Shown: positions 15,432-23,665, counted from the first letter of the stretch. The stretch is DNA of 38,684 nt from Microbulbifer aggregans (GCF_020524005.1 NZ_JAIVKK010000016.1:1-38684), one strand, 5' to 3'. The notes: generated by a model from the sequence alone, not told the origin. Program-made: numbers and translations.

Positions 15432-15947
15432 TCACCACTTAATCAACGCTTTGGCACCACCGCGGTATCCACTTTCCGGGATCGTGCCGAAGTAACGGCT
15501 GTCGTAGGACAGCGGGTTGTAATCACTCAAGACCAACAGATGCCCTTGCGGCACAGTAAATCGGCCAATCTTCCGCTTCATCGGGTTCCCGGCTCCATCC
15601 TTCTTGAACTGCCTGGTATTCGGATACAGCACACCGTTAACCGAAACACCGGCATCGGTTATCTGGACGTTATCCCCTGGAAGCCCTGCGACCTTTTTCA
15701 GCAGTGTTTGAGCACCACCTGGGCACTCCGCACCAGCGCGCACATAGCCCTTTTCAACAGCCTCTGAAGCCACGGCAGCAGGTAGGCAGACAAACACCAG
15801 CTGATCTCTGTCAATCCCCGCATTCAGCCTCTGGTACAGGCCTGGCGGGAAGCTGTCACTCATGTTCCAGTACACTCCGGCCTGCTTCCCGATTGCGAAT
15901 AGCGACAGGAGTACGACAATTGGGGTAATCACATAACGCTTTTTCAA
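15432..15947 (-). CDS. traF: TraF, S26-type protease of the conjugation system, 171 aa
   Basis: One N-terminal membrane helix (about 8-24) is followed by an S26/signal-peptidase core: the Ser in NMSDSFPPGLY (Ser32) and the Lys in LLKKVAGLPGD (Lys84) form the probable dyad, and SYDSRYFGTIP is the late conserved box. In RP4, TraF removes the C-terminal tail of the TrbC pilin and circularises it. A TrbC of the same design is present at 25727. The start is TTG (15947), overlapping the traG stop as TTGA, with GGGGAG 9 bases upstream. Confidence 0.92.
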   Translation of the reverse strand: MKKRYVITPIVVLLSLFAIGKQAGVYWNMSDSFPPGLYQRLNAGIDRDQLVFVCLPAAVASEAVEKGYVRAGAECPGGAQTLLKKVAGLPGDNVQITDAGVSVNGVLYPNTRQFKKDGAGNPMKRKIGRFTVPQGHLLVLSDYNPLSYDSRYFGTIPESGYRGGAKALIKW

Positions 15948-17977
15948 AACATCAGCTCCCCATCTTTGGATTCGGCTTTGGGGCTTTCCTCCGGTTCAGA
16001 ATCCTCGGTGGCAGGCTCAACTTCTGGCTGCTCCACCTGCATCGGCTCCAGGGACTCCCCTACTTCTGGTGCAGCCTCTTCCTGCTCGCTATCCAGATCA
16101 AACTCCAATGGCTGGGCTGGCTGCACAAGGCCTGAACGCAGTCTGTCAGTGCATTCAGGGGCAGGCACTTTGGCCCTGGCGGAAAACACCGGGTCTCGGA
16201 AGTAGAGAATCTGCTTGCCATAGATCGCCGGGAAACCTGCGGCAAAGATCAACATATCGCCCGCTTCGGTAATATTGCCGCTGCCGTCTTTGATTGCGCC
16301 TGGTAGACGTCCGCACTCGTCGGGCGTCAGCAATGGACGCTTAATTTCCTGGATGGAACGGCTTGCAGTCTTCATAAACACCGAGGTACGTGCACCGCTG
16401 ACGGTTACCGACTCTTTCAGTACCGTGGTGTCACCACAGGCCTTGGAAAGGTATTCCTTCGTTTCCGGCTTATTGGGCGCGTAGGCGTTTTTGATATGGC
16501 AGTTGGAGGTAATGGATTCGTCTTTGGTGTAGATATTGGTGAGCTGCGCCAGATCCTGGGTAATGAGGTACCCCTTGATGCCATAGCCAGCACAGAAGGC
16601 CAAAGCCTGCTCAACTACCGTCATTCGTCCGAGGCTGGGGAATTCGTCAAGCAGCATGAGCAGGCGGTTTCGGTAACCCTTCACGCTCCTTCCATCCTTA
16701 AACTCCATTTTGGAAGTCAGGATTCGCATGGTTTGTGTAATCAGGATTCTGAGGAGTGGAATCAGGCGCTCTTTGTCGGAAGGGTTGACCACTAGGTAGA
16801 GAGAAACCGGCGTTTCTGCATTCTGAAGCTCTGTGATCTTGAAATCAGAAGTGGAAACATTCCTGGCCACAACCGGATCACGGTACAGGCTCAAGTGGCT
16901 TTTGGTCGTTGATATGATCGACCCCTTCTCATCATCCGGGGTATTGAGCATATCCGCTCCTGTAGCTGCGACTACTGGATGCGGGAAAGTGCGCATTTCC
17001 TCCCATAGATCTTCAGTCTTCTGGTTTGGGTTGGAAATCAGGTGAGCCACTTTCGGAAGCGACCCCTCGCTACCTTGTTCCGCCTCCAAGAGGCCGCTGT
17101 AAATAATCAGTGACGTCAGCAAGGCGTAACTGGTTTTTGTCCAGTGGTCAGAGTCATCAATGCCCTTGCCCTTCGGATCTACAATCATCAGTGCCAAATT
17201 CTGGGCATCACCAACCTCATTGTCGGTACCGAATCGGATCTCAGATATGGGGTTGTAGCGAACAGTGGAGTTGGTATCGGAGTTTGACGGATCAAACCGG
17301 AGGCATTTGTTATTGGCATAGCGCTGTCTCCAGCCGGAGGTAAGCGCCCAGTTCTCACCTTTGATATCAAGGTTTATCGTGGATTCTGGCCAACTCAGCA
17401 AGGTAGGGAGTACCAAACCAACACCCTTACCCGAACGGGTAGGGGCAAAGGTAAGAACGTGTTCAGGGCCGTTGTGCCTCAGATAGGTCTGCTTCCCCGT
17501 CTTCGGCTCAACCCATCCGCCAACATACACACCCTCAAGCTCTTCAGGAGCTTTACCAAAAGTGGTTTTCTCTCGCGGCAGCAGGCCGGAATCAATAATT
17601 TCCTTCTTGGTTGCCCATCTGGCACTACCGTGCAAATGCTTGTGCTTCTTACCGCTGCGGTGGTGCAGGGTGATGGCCAGCGCATAGCAGGACAGGATGC
17701 AGGAAGAAAATAGAATCCCAGCGGAAAGACCGCGATTGAAAACTTCGGGATAGATACGTTGGTAATCTAGGTACCAAGCAATCCAGCTCCAGGGGAAGTA
17801 GATTTTTCCCTGGCCTAGATCCGGGTGGTAGTTCAGTTGGTGGGCGACGAATTGGCTAATGATCTGGGAGCCTATCAGCAGAGTTGCGATAACTACCGGC
17901 CCAACCACCGCCGGTCTGAATTTCGCTTTCTCGTGTTGCTGTGGAATCCCGTATTCAGTCTTACGGTTTATATCCAT
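15944..17977 (-). CDS. traG: Type IV coupling protein TraG/VirD4, 677 aa
   Basis: Two N-terminal membrane helices (about 25-45 and 78-100) are followed by the ATPase domain with Walker A FAPTRSGKGVGL (about 176-187) and Walker B LLMLLDEFPSLGRM (about 437-450). The C-terminal 80 residues are acidic and low in complexity. The protein sits at the inner membrane and links the TraI-bound strand to the Trb channel. The ATG is 2 bases after the traI stop, and the gene overlaps traF. Confidence 0.96.
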   Translation of the reverse strand: MDINRKTEYGIPQQHEKAKFRPAVVGPVVIATLLIGSQIISQFVAHQLNYHPDLGQGKIYFPWSWIAWYLDYQRIYPEVFNRGLSAGILFSSCILSCYALAITLHHRSGKKHKHLHGSARWATKKEIIDSGLLPREKTTFGKAPEELEGVYVGGWVEPKTGKQTYLRHNGPEHVLTFAPTRSGKGVGLVLPTLLSWPESTINLDIKGENWALTSGWRQRYANNKCLRFDPSNSDTNSTVRYNPISEIRFGTDNEVGDAQNLALMIVDPKGKGIDDSDHWTKTSYALLTSLIIYSGLLEAEQGSEGSLPKVAHLISNPNQKTEDLWEEMRTFPHPVVAATGADMLNTPDDEKGSIISTTKSHLSLYRDPVVARNVSTSDFKITELQNAETPVSLYLVVNPSDKERLIPLLRILITQTMRILTSKMEFKDGRSVKGYRNRLLMLLDEFPSLGRMTVVEQALAFCAGYGIKGYLITQDLAQLTNIYTKDESITSNCHIKNAYAPNKPETKEYLSKACGDTTVLKESVTVSGARTSVFMKTASRSIQEIKRPLLTPDECGRLPGAIKDGSGNITEAGDMLIFAAGFPAIYGKQILYFRDPVFSARAKVPAPECTDRLRSGLVQPAQPLEFDLDSEQEEAAPEVGESLEPMQVEQPEVEPATEDSEPEESPKAESKDGELMF

Positions 17978-17979
17978 AC

Positions 17980-19788
17980 TTACCGTCCTTTGGATCTGGA
18001 TTTATCCTGCAGCTTACCGGCCCCATCAATTTGTAACGATGACCCAGCCTGCATTCCTTTAAGCAGCTCAGCATCAGCAGCAGATACTTCCTTAACAAAC
18101 TTCTGCTTAGCCCCCTGCATGATTAGATACTGCTTATCACCATGCTTTTCGAGGCCGAGGAACATATAGGTTCCCGCTTTACCTTGCCACTTTTGCAAGT
18201 CCATTATATTAGACTTGCCGCGAGACTGGGAGTTTTTGTCCTGTAGGATTTGATCCAAAGGCGTAGATTTACGCGCAATTCTTTCGCGATTAAGACCCAC
18301 TTTCTTAGCGATAGGCTCAACCATCGCCATGAATTCATCAGAACCCTTAATTTGTACGTTCTTACCAAATTTGTGCATAGCCATACGCAAGCTGGCTTCG
18401 ATCAATTCTGGTGACGTCTGATTGCCTAGCGATATATGCCGTCCATGGTCAACAATGACCCCGGATTTAAGCCTATAGGTGACAGCGCCGTTTCGATGCA
18501 CTTCATGCTTGTAGCGATCAAACAATCCCGCCTGATCTTTCTCTCCGGCTAACTGGTTAACTGCATCCGGTAGCTTCCGTGGCTTAGCTGTTCGCAAAGC
18601 TTTCAGGGCTTCAATATTTCCTTGCTCAGCCTGAGACTGCAGCCACTCGCGCCAGTCTGGCAGGGCATATTGCTCGCGTATTGAAGCTCTTTGTTGGCTG
18701 GCCGCTTCATTAACTTTCTCTGTTGCAGCTACACGGGCAGCTTTCAATGTGGAGTAGGCAGCGATCTTGCTATTTCGCAGCCTCGCTAAATCTCCTCGCT
18801 TGATCGCTGCACGTTTCTCCTCGTACTCCAATTTGATGCGGCGAAGCTCTTTTGCTTTCCGATCCCCAATAGCCTTGTAGGCTTTCTTGCGCTCTGCCTG
18901 GGATGAGTTTCGTTCATGGGTAAACTTCTCCCAAAGCTCCGCTCTCGCGGCACTTTTTTCTATGTGTCCGTCCGTAGATTTGTACTGGCCCTGCGCCTTC
19001 CCTGGAACATCCATACCTGGCTCAAACTTGCCAAGCCGTTTTTCAAGCTGAGCTTTGGAAAGTTGCCGGTCTACCGCACTGGCCTTTACCGCTATTCCGC
19101 TTTTAATATCCAGAATAGAAAGACCGTTGCCGCGTAGCTTGACCTGGCAACCAAGCTCTGAGAAAGCCTTGTGTAGATTTTTCCAGCTTTCTATTTTCTC
19201 GATGCTTGGCTTTCTCTCTGTGAGCCAATCAACTAGCGGCTTTTGCCCGCCTTCCCGCATTTCATCTAGCTCAGGCGTTGATTTTCTCTGAGCACGCTTT
19301 TTATCGTGCGCGTGATTATCTACCTGCAAATCATGTTTTTTCTCCAGACGTTCACAGGCCTCACCCAAACGGTACTGATCGTAGTAGGGCTCAACCATAC
19401 GCAAAGTTTCTGGATGGATTTTGTTGATAGCAATGTGAAGATGTGGATTGTCTGTATCGGTATGCAAAGCACTCATACGTTGGTGCTCTGATAATCCAAT
19501 CGCCGAACAAATTTCGTGTTCTATGTCAGTGAGCTGTTCGGGAGTAGGGGAGTCGCCTTCTCTAAAGCTGACGATCAAGTGATAGGTTTTATCATTTTTA
19601 GCCCTTGTATTAAGGGCCTGCGTGGCTTCAATTTCCGCAACTGCCAGCGAAAACTTTTCTGTCTGGCAGTTGGTAACCTTGGTGAACCCTACTTTTTCTC
19701 CACCATGCTTCTGGTCGGTAATGTACTTTGCAAGGGTCGAAAAACTAGATTTTGAATCTGATCGCCTTGGGGATCGTTTCGCAATCAA
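17980..19788 (-). CDS. traI: Relaxase TraI, MOBP family, 602 aa
   Basis: The N-terminal 180 residues match the RP4 TraI relaxase closely: MIAK start, catalytic Tyr22 in LAKYITD, Ser74 in YHLIVSFREG, and the metal/His motif HTDTDNPHLHIAINKIHP with His116, all at the RP4 positions. It nicks oriT at the ATCCTG/C site and stays bound to the 5' end. The C-terminal 400 residues are basic and partly coiled coil, and continue to a tail rich in Lys and Gly. The start is a TTG (19788) with AAAGGAA upstream, fixed by the MIAK match. It is preceded by a 105-aa gene not found in RP4 at this place. Confidence 0.96.
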   Translation of the reverse strand: MIAKRSPRRSDSKSSFSTLAKYITDQKHGGEKVGFTKVTNCQTEKFSLAVAEIEATQALNTRAKNDKTYHLIVSFREGDSPTPEQLTDIEHEICSAIGLSEHQRMSALHTDTDNPHLHIAINKIHPETLRMVEPYYDQYRLGEACERLEKKHDLQVDNHAHDKKRAQRKSTPELDEMREGGQKPLVDWLTERKPSIEKIESWKNLHKAFSELGCQVKLRGNGLSILDIKSGIAVKASAVDRQLSKAQLEKRLGKFEPGMDVPGKAQGQYKSTDGHIEKSAARAELWEKFTHERNSSQAERKKAYKAIGDRKAKELRRIKLEYEEKRAAIKRGDLARLRNSKIAAYSTLKAARVAATEKVNEAASQQRASIREQYALPDWREWLQSQAEQGNIEALKALRTAKPRKLPDAVNQLAGEKDQAGLFDRYKHEVHRNGAVTYRLKSGVIVDHGRHISLGNQTSPELIEASLRMAMHKFGKNVQIKGSDEFMAMVEPIAKKVGLNRERIARKSTPLDQILQDKNSQSRGKSNIMDLQKWQGKAGTYMFLGLEKHGDKQYLIMQGAKQKFVKEVSAADAELLKGMQAGSSLQIDGAGKLQDKSRSKGR

Positions 19789-19801
19789 CGCTAGATTCCT
19801 T

Positions 19802-20119
19802 TTAACGACTCAAAGAGCGATTTTTTACTTTTTGCTGCTCTTGTTTCTCAAGATCGGATTTCTTTTTGAAAAGTGAATCAACTTTAACGCCTGGTGATAG
19901 ATCCAAGTTTCTATCAGCAACATCCTCAAGCAATGATTTTATTTTTTCATTACTCATCGTTCGCACTTGATTGGCGGTGTAGGCTGTTTTCTTGGCAATC
20001 GCCGCTGCAACACCACCGTCCTGCATGGCTCTACCAGTCTCAACTGATTCAAAAAGTGTTGCTGAATTTTCCCCGCTTTCACGGTCTTCGCTTTTTGTTT
20101 TTTCCACTGTTTTTTTCAT
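19802..20119 (-). CDS. Hypothetical basic/acidic helical protein, 105 aa
   Basis: No family is recognised. It starts MKKTVEKTKSEDRESGENSA with GAGGG 9 bases upstream and lies between the zeta toxin and traI. It is highly charged and helical, with no membrane segments. It could be an accessory factor of the relaxosome or a third component of the toxin system; the sequence does not decide. Confidence 0.6.
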   Translation of the reverse strand: MKKTVEKTKSEDRESGENSATLFESVETGRAMQDGGVAAAIAKKTAYTANQVRTMSNEKIKSLLEDVADRNLDLSPGVKVDSLFKKKSDLEKQEQQKVKNRSLSR

Positions 20120-20138
20120 CGTTTTCCCTCACGAAAAT

Positions 20139-20894
20139 TTAACGTTTTGGTGATTTTTTAATTTTTTCCTGCATCTCTTGAAGCTCTTTCTCTTGGATTT
20201 TTTTCAGCGCCTCTTCTTCACCACCAAAGATTTTCCCAGGCTTCACCGATGCAGATAGATCTACATCCTTACCACTATTCATGATTTGAAAAATCTTGAT
20301 TTCTCGTCCGTACTGCTCTCCAGCCCAGTCCGGCAGATCAGCTTTCAGGCTTACCACTCGACCGCGCTCTAGGGTCATTAGGTGCCGATGTGTTTTCCCA
20401 GCAACCGAGTTATCGAAGACCATGGTTCTATCAGCCATCTGCACCGCATCCTGCAGGTGCGCAAGGGTGCGCGAGAACCTGGAATAGATCTTGTCTTCTG
20501 GTACATCGTGCCCACCCATCTGGGTTCGGGTGTCTACACGGGATTTAGCCAGCTCGGGAGTGGCTACATGGATGTGGTACAGGGCCACCATGAATCCGCC
20601 CTGCTGGGCGTCTCGGATCAAGTCCAGCTTGGAAGGGTGAGAGAACACCGTTTCAGCGGCAAACGGCTTCCCTTGCTTGATATGCTCCGCCCGCTGCTTC
20701 TCAGCTATCTTTGCCGCCTCATACGACCGCTGCGGGTTGTTTGCCTCTTCCGGCCACAACTGCTTCTGGATCTCATCAGCATTGATAAAGGGCACCTTGG
20801 CGCGAGGCTTGATGTGGTTGTAGTAGAACGTAGTCTTGCCAGCGCCATTGATCCCGGCCAGTAGGTGCAGAATAGGGGGGTTCCGTTTATCCAT
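20139..20894 (-). CDS. Zeta toxin family kinase, 251 aa
   Basis: The P-loop GINGAGKTTFYYN (Lys20), NADEIQKQLWPEE, ETVFSHPSKLDLI, and the late Arg-rich box RVDTRTQMGGHDVPEDKI/YSRFSRT are typical of the zeta family. Known zeta toxins phosphorylate UDP-N-acetylglucosamine and block wall synthesis. The last 50 residues are an extra charged helix (EEEALKKIQEKELQEMQEK). The gene starts 2 bases after the antitoxin gene, the usual TA arrangement, and lies within the leftward transfer operon between traJ and traI. Confidence 0.9.
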   Translation of the reverse strand: MDKRNPPILHLLAGINGAGKTTFYYNHIKPRAKVPFINADEIQKQLWPEEANNPQRSYEAAKIAEKQRAEHIKQGKPFAAETVFSHPSKLDLIRDAQQGGFMVALYHIHVATPELAKSRVDTRTQMGGHDVPEDKIYSRFSRTLAHLQDAVQMADRTMVFDNSVAGKTHRHLMTLERGRVVSLKADLPDWAGEQYGREIKIFQIMNSGKDVDLSASVKPGKIFGGEEEALKKIQEKELQEMQEKIKKSPKR

Positions 20895-20896
20895 TC

Positions 20897-21250
20897 TCAG
20901 CCGTTACCCACCTTCTTCAGGTTGCCCTGGTCATCCAGCCCATAGGCAGTGGCCCCCGCATCCTCAATCTGGCGCAATACGCTGTCATCAGAACCATCCA
21001 GATCCTCCAGGCTCTGCCACAGCATCCGGGCATGGGCGTGCTGTTCTTCAGGAGCAAGATCCTCTACAGGTATCTTCCCCTGGAAAGCGAGATTGACCTT
21101 GTGCAGGTCGAAGATCCCAGATTCCTCTACAAAGCGACCTAAGCGCGCCCAGTGCTCGATCTGGCCATTCAGGGAACGAGAGAAGTGATCTTTCTGCTCC
21201 TTCGCGGCATCGAGCAATTCGGCATCGTTGAGTTTGACTGTTTGTGCCAT
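20897..21250 (-). CDS. ParD-like antitoxin partner of the zeta toxin, 117 aa
   Basis: The N-terminal half (VKLNDAELLDAAKEQ, then RSLNGQIEHWARLGRFVEES) fits the ParD-like family, in which a ribbon-helix-helix DNA-binding part is followed by a toxin-binding tail; the rest is acidic (LEDLDGSDDSVLRQIEDAG). It is not an epsilon-type antitoxin. ATG 21250 has GAGGG upstream. Its promoter (21288-21316) carries a palindrome over the -35 box, where this protein probably binds to repress its own operon. Confidence 0.8.
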   Translation of the reverse strand: MAQTVKLNDAELLDAAKEQKDHFSRSLNGQIEHWARLGRFVEESGIFDLHKVNLAFQGKIPVEDLAPEEQHAHARMLWQSLEDLDGSDDSVLRQIEDAGATAYGLDDQGNLKKVGNG

Positions 21251-21287
21251 CTTTCGGCCCTCAGTTGTTTACCTTACCTACAGTTTC

Positions 21288-21317
21288 ATTATAGGTCTGC
21301 AGGTTCCATTTTGGAAC
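21288..21317 (-). promoter_or_regulatory. Promoter and operator of the antitoxin-toxin pair
   Basis: On the minus strand TTCCAA (21316-21311) and a consensus TATAAT (21293-21288) are 17 bases apart. The palindrome GTTCCA-TTT-TGGAAC (21303-21317) covers the -35 box. The traJ stop codon lies at its edge (21319-21317), so the TA pair has its own promoter although it sits inside the transfer operon. Confidence 0.6.
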
Positions 21318-21661
21318 TATAGGCGGTTGACTAGCGCGTCTATCTGATCCTGGGTTTGCTCCAGCCGTTTCAGTAATCGCTCCATTTGCCCCTTCACTTT
21401 TGGCGTCTCTGCCAGCCCCTCTGACAGCCACCATTTCAGCAGCCCGCCCAGTCGTCCCTGGTCACCGGCCACCTTCACCAGTTGCAAAATGGTTTGGGCA
21501 TCGAGAGTGCTTTTCGGGGTGTGCCCCATACCCAATTCCCGCAGATACCTGGATAGGGAAGGGATGCTTACCTGGGCTGCTTTGGCCTGGATCTGCTCCT
21601 TCTCTGAGTCGGTGCAACGCACCTTGATTACCGTCTCGCGCTTGCGCGTTTCGCTCCCCAT
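21317..21661 (-). CDS. traJ: TraJ, oriT-recognition protein, 114 aa
   Basis: It aligns with RP4 TraJ over its core: VIKVRCTDSEKEQIQAKAA at the N-terminus (ribbon-helix-helix) and GDQGRLGGLLKWWLSEG in the middle. TraJ binds the inverted repeat next to nic and recruits TraI. I chose ATG 21661 (MGSETRKRETV), which has GGAGGGG 5 bases upstream; the longer ORF to 21703 lacks a site. It is the first gene of the leftward transfer operon, with its promoter in oriT (21761-21788). Confidence 0.92.
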   Translation of the reverse strand: MGSETRKRETVIKVRCTDSEKEQIQAKAAQVSIPSLSRYLRELGMGHTPKSTLDAQTILQLVKVAGDQGRLGGLLKWWLSEGLAETPKVKGQMERLLKRLEQTQDQIDALVNRL

Positions 21662-21718
21662 CAACCCCTCCAATTTTGGCGTTATGAACTTGTTCACCTG
21701 CACCCAATCAGGGTGCTC

Positions 21719-21840
21719 TTTCAGCCTCGCAGAGCAGGATGTTCGTTGAGCCGCAGGCGAATAAGAATTGGTGAAACGGACCCGTCAACTTGTTGGCGGT
21801 GGCCCGTTTCACACATCCTGCCCATCATACTACGCGGTTT
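21719..21840 (+). other. oriT: oriT, RP4/IncP type, with nic site
   Basis: The stretch 21720-21739 (CAGCCTCGCAGAGCAGGAT, then CGTTGAGC and GCGAATAAG) matches my memory of the RP4 oriT almost base for base. It is followed by an inverted repeat GTGAAACGG (21771-21779) / CCGTTTCAC (21804-21812), and 8 bases further by ATCCTG/CCC, with the nick expected on the + strand between 21820 and 21821. The repeat arms differ in sequence from RP4, so TraJ recognition is likely plasmid-specific while nic recognition is shared. Transfer would begin with DNA on the right-hand side of nic entering first or last according to strand; I do not assign the leading region further. Confidence 0.93.
21761..21788 (-). 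promoter_or_regulatory. traJ promoter inside oriT
   Basis: On the minus strand TTGACG (21788-21783) and TCTTAT (21766-21761) are 16 bases apart. The -10 box coincides with the conserved GCGAATAAG of IncP oriTs. The promoter overlaps the TraJ-binding repeat, so relaxosome assembly should repress it. Confidence 0.55.
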
Positions 21841-21901
21841 AGTTCTGGTTTTCGCCTGGAAGGGCAAAAACTAGGCGTATTTGACGCCAAATTTAGCCAA
21901 A

Positions 21902-22000
21902 AACAGACCAATACAGGTAAAAACAGGTATAAACAGATTGACATACAGAAATAAACAGAAATAAAGTAGTTAAAGCAACTAAAAACAGATATAAACAGGG
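21902..22000. repeat. Helically phased AAACAG repeats beside oriT
   Basis: ACAG preceded by an A/T-rich tract occurs at 21904, 21914, 21924, 21934, 21946, 21956, 21986 and 21996, i.e. mostly every 10 bases. Such phasing of short A-tracts gives intrinsically bent DNA. In RP4 the protein TraK binds and wraps a bent stretch at the same side of oriT, so this is probably the TraK site. It also contains the traK promoter. Confidence 0.75.
21939..21968 (+). promoter_or_regulatory. Promoter of traK-traL-traM
   Basis: A perfect TTGACA (21939-21944) is followed after 18 bases by TAAAGT (21963-21968). It lies inside the phased repeats, so TraK binding should autoregulate the operon. Confidence 0.6.
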
Positions 22001-22141
22001 ACGCGATTACGCTGTTCCGGTTAGGGCCACTCAAAGCCCGTCAGGAGCAAATCCGGGTGCAATTTCACCGGATGTGGCCGGTCAAGATGACCTGGCAGAA
22101 CAGCCAGAAAAAAGGGTTCGTGAAAGTTGGAAGGATCACAG

Positions 22142-22609
22142 ATGAAAGGTCGGGGCAAAGGAAGTTTCATTGCCCACCAGTCTCAAATCGAGGGGAAGCT
22201 TTCAGAGGGCTGGCCCATCAAAATGGTGTGGCAGCACTTCAAAGATGAGGGCACCGTGGAACTCTCCTACGAGACGTTCCGGGGCTATGTGAATTCCATT
22301 ATCGGGTACCGCCCTTACAAGAACGGAACAGGTAAATCCTTGTCCACGCCGGAACCTGCGAGAGCCGATAAAAAGTCTCGTGCCGCCACCCCGGAAGCCC
22401 TACGAGCGACCCCAGCAAAGCCCAAAGAAAGCTCCCCGAGCAGAAAAACTGTTCCGAATTTCGCTACCACTGAAAGTTCGCCGCAAAACACTGAAGAGCA
22501 AAAACAAGAATTGAGTGACGGGCCGGTCATGGTTAGCACCTTCGGAAAGGACAAACCCATCCGCCCCGGCAACAAAGGAATGGCCCTGGACGATGACGAG
22601 CTCTACTAA
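22142..22609 (+). CDS. traK: TraK, oriT-binding protein, 155 aa
   Basis: The core (KLSEGWPIKMVWQHFKDEG, then VELSYETFRGYVNSI) matches the RP4 TraK core with its ...IWEHMRETGKVKFSYETFR... pattern, a small helical DNA-binding fold. The second half is Pro/Ser/Lys-rich and disordered, also as in RP4. ATG 22142 has GGAAGGA 6 bases upstream; the ORF extends to a TTG at 22127. TraK wraps the bent DNA beside nic and helps TraI. The end overlaps traL by 17 bases. Confidence 0.85.
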   Translation: MKGRGKGSFIAHQSQIEGKLSEGWPIKMVWQHFKDEGTVELSYETFRGYVNSIIGYRPYKNGTGKSLSTPEPARADKKSRAATPEALRATPAKPKESSPSRKTVPNFATTESSPQNTEEQKQELSDGPVMVSTFGKDKPIRPGNKGMALDDDELY

Positions 22610-23633
22610 TCGCCGTGGGCAAGGCCTGCGGGAATTCATAGATCAAAAATCATACATCCTCGCGGAGATCGAAGGTGGGCAGCCCTTGATTCGAGTGTGG
22701 GAGTCCCTGACGGATCGAAACCTGTTCTCAGGCTCATACCGATCATTCTGCAACTACACCACCCGGTACCGGGAGGTTATGAAATACGCCAAAGACAAGG
22801 CCATTGTCGGCGGCAACGAATCCAATTTTACCGCAGCAGTAAGCGGTACCGACTCAACCGAAAATAGGACTGCTGGAGAAAGCACAATGTCAGACGTGAA
22901 AAAAACTGTTCACTTCACAATGCAAGGAAAGGGCGGCGTGGGTAAATCGGTGGTGAGCGCCTTCATCACCCAGTACCTGCTGGGGAAAGGCAGTGACGTA
23001 CTGCCGATTGATACCGACCCTGTAAACGCCACCCTGGCGGGCTACAAGGCCTTTCAAACCTATCGTGTTGACCTGCTCGATGACGACTCCAACGAGATCA
23101 ACCCTCGTAACTTCGATGGGATGATGGAGAAGATCTTTGAAAGCGAGGCCGAACACATCGTTATTGATAACGGCGCCAGCTCCTTTGTACCCCTGGTGAA
23201 CTACCTCAGCACCAACGATGTAATTTCCCTACTGCAGGATTCCGGGATTGAGGTTGTACTGCACACCATCGTGACTGCAGGCCAAGCCCAGCGCGACACC
23301 CTGACCGGCCTGGATATGCTGGCCAAGAAATTCCACGATCAGGATGCAAAATTCATTGTCTGGATCAATGAATTCTGGGGTGAGATCGAAGAAAACGGCA
23401 AAACCTTTACTGAAATGAAGGTATTCGAGCGCAACAAAGCGGCGATCAACGCGGTAATCACTGTTCCGCGCCTGCAGGCAACCACCTTCGGTGAAGACTT
23501 GAACCGTATGCTGAAAGCCCAGCTGACCTTTGATGAGGCGATCAACAGCGACAAGTTCAAGATAATGGAAAAGCAGCGCATTAAAACCATCAAAACCAAA
23601 ATGTTTGACAATATGGCGGTTGCACTCGGCTAA
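22593..23633 (+). CDS. traL: TraL ParA-like ATPase with an extra N-terminal TraK-like domain, 346 aa
   Basis: From residue 99 (MSDVKKTVHFTMQGKGGVGK) the protein matches RP4 TraL: deviant Walker A GKGGVGKSVVSAF, IDTDPVNATLAGY, VIDNGASSFVPLVNYL. In front of it, in frame with no stop, lie 98 residues that start at ATG 22593 and contain REFIDQKSYILAEIEGGQPL / IRVWESLTDRN...SGSYRSFCNYT, which resembles the TraK core. There is also a good internal start at 22887 (GGAG 9 bases upstream), so two products are possible: the fusion and plain TraL. Its role in RP4 transfer is accessory. Confidence 0.85.
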   Translation: MTSSTNRRGQGLREFIDQKSYILAEIEGGQPLIRVWESLTDRNLFSGSYRSFCNYTTRYREVMKYAKDKAIVGGNESNFTAAVSGTDSTENRTAGESTMSDVKKTVHFTMQGKGGVGKSVVSAFITQYLLGKGSDVLPIDTDPVNATLAGYKAFQTYRVDLLDDDSNEINPRNFDGMMEKIFESEAEHIVIDNGASSFVPLVNYLSTNDVISLLQDSGIEVVLHTIVTAGQAQRDTLTGLDMLAKKFHDQDAKFIVWINEFWGEIEENGKTFTEMKVFERNKAAINAVITVPRLQATTFGEDLNRMLKAQLTFDEAINSDKFKIMEKQRIKTIKTKMFDNMAVALG

Positions 23634-23645
23634 AAGCCAGAAGCA

Positions 23646-23665
23646 GGGCCGGGTAGCTCCGGCCC
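23646..23665. other. Hairpin between traL and traM
   Basis: A 7-bp perfect G+C-only stem, GGGCCGG-GTAGCT-CCGGCCC, lies 13 bases after the traL stop. There is no T-run, so it is more likely a stability or partial-attenuation element lowering traM expression than a full terminator. Confidence 0.6.

Noticed and set aside
21902..22000. CRISPR or iteron array
   Set aside because: Units are only 6-7 bases at helical spacing with no spacers, next to oriT rather than rep; better explained as bent DNA for TraK.
22515..22592. Upstream extension of traL to 22515
   Set aside because: It would overlap traK by 95 bases and adds a Pro/Trp/Ser stretch that is the frame shadow of traK.
22593..23633. traL as a partition ParA
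   Set aside because: The ATPase matches RP4 TraL, lies between traK and traM, and has no ParB gene or centromere-like repeats beside it.
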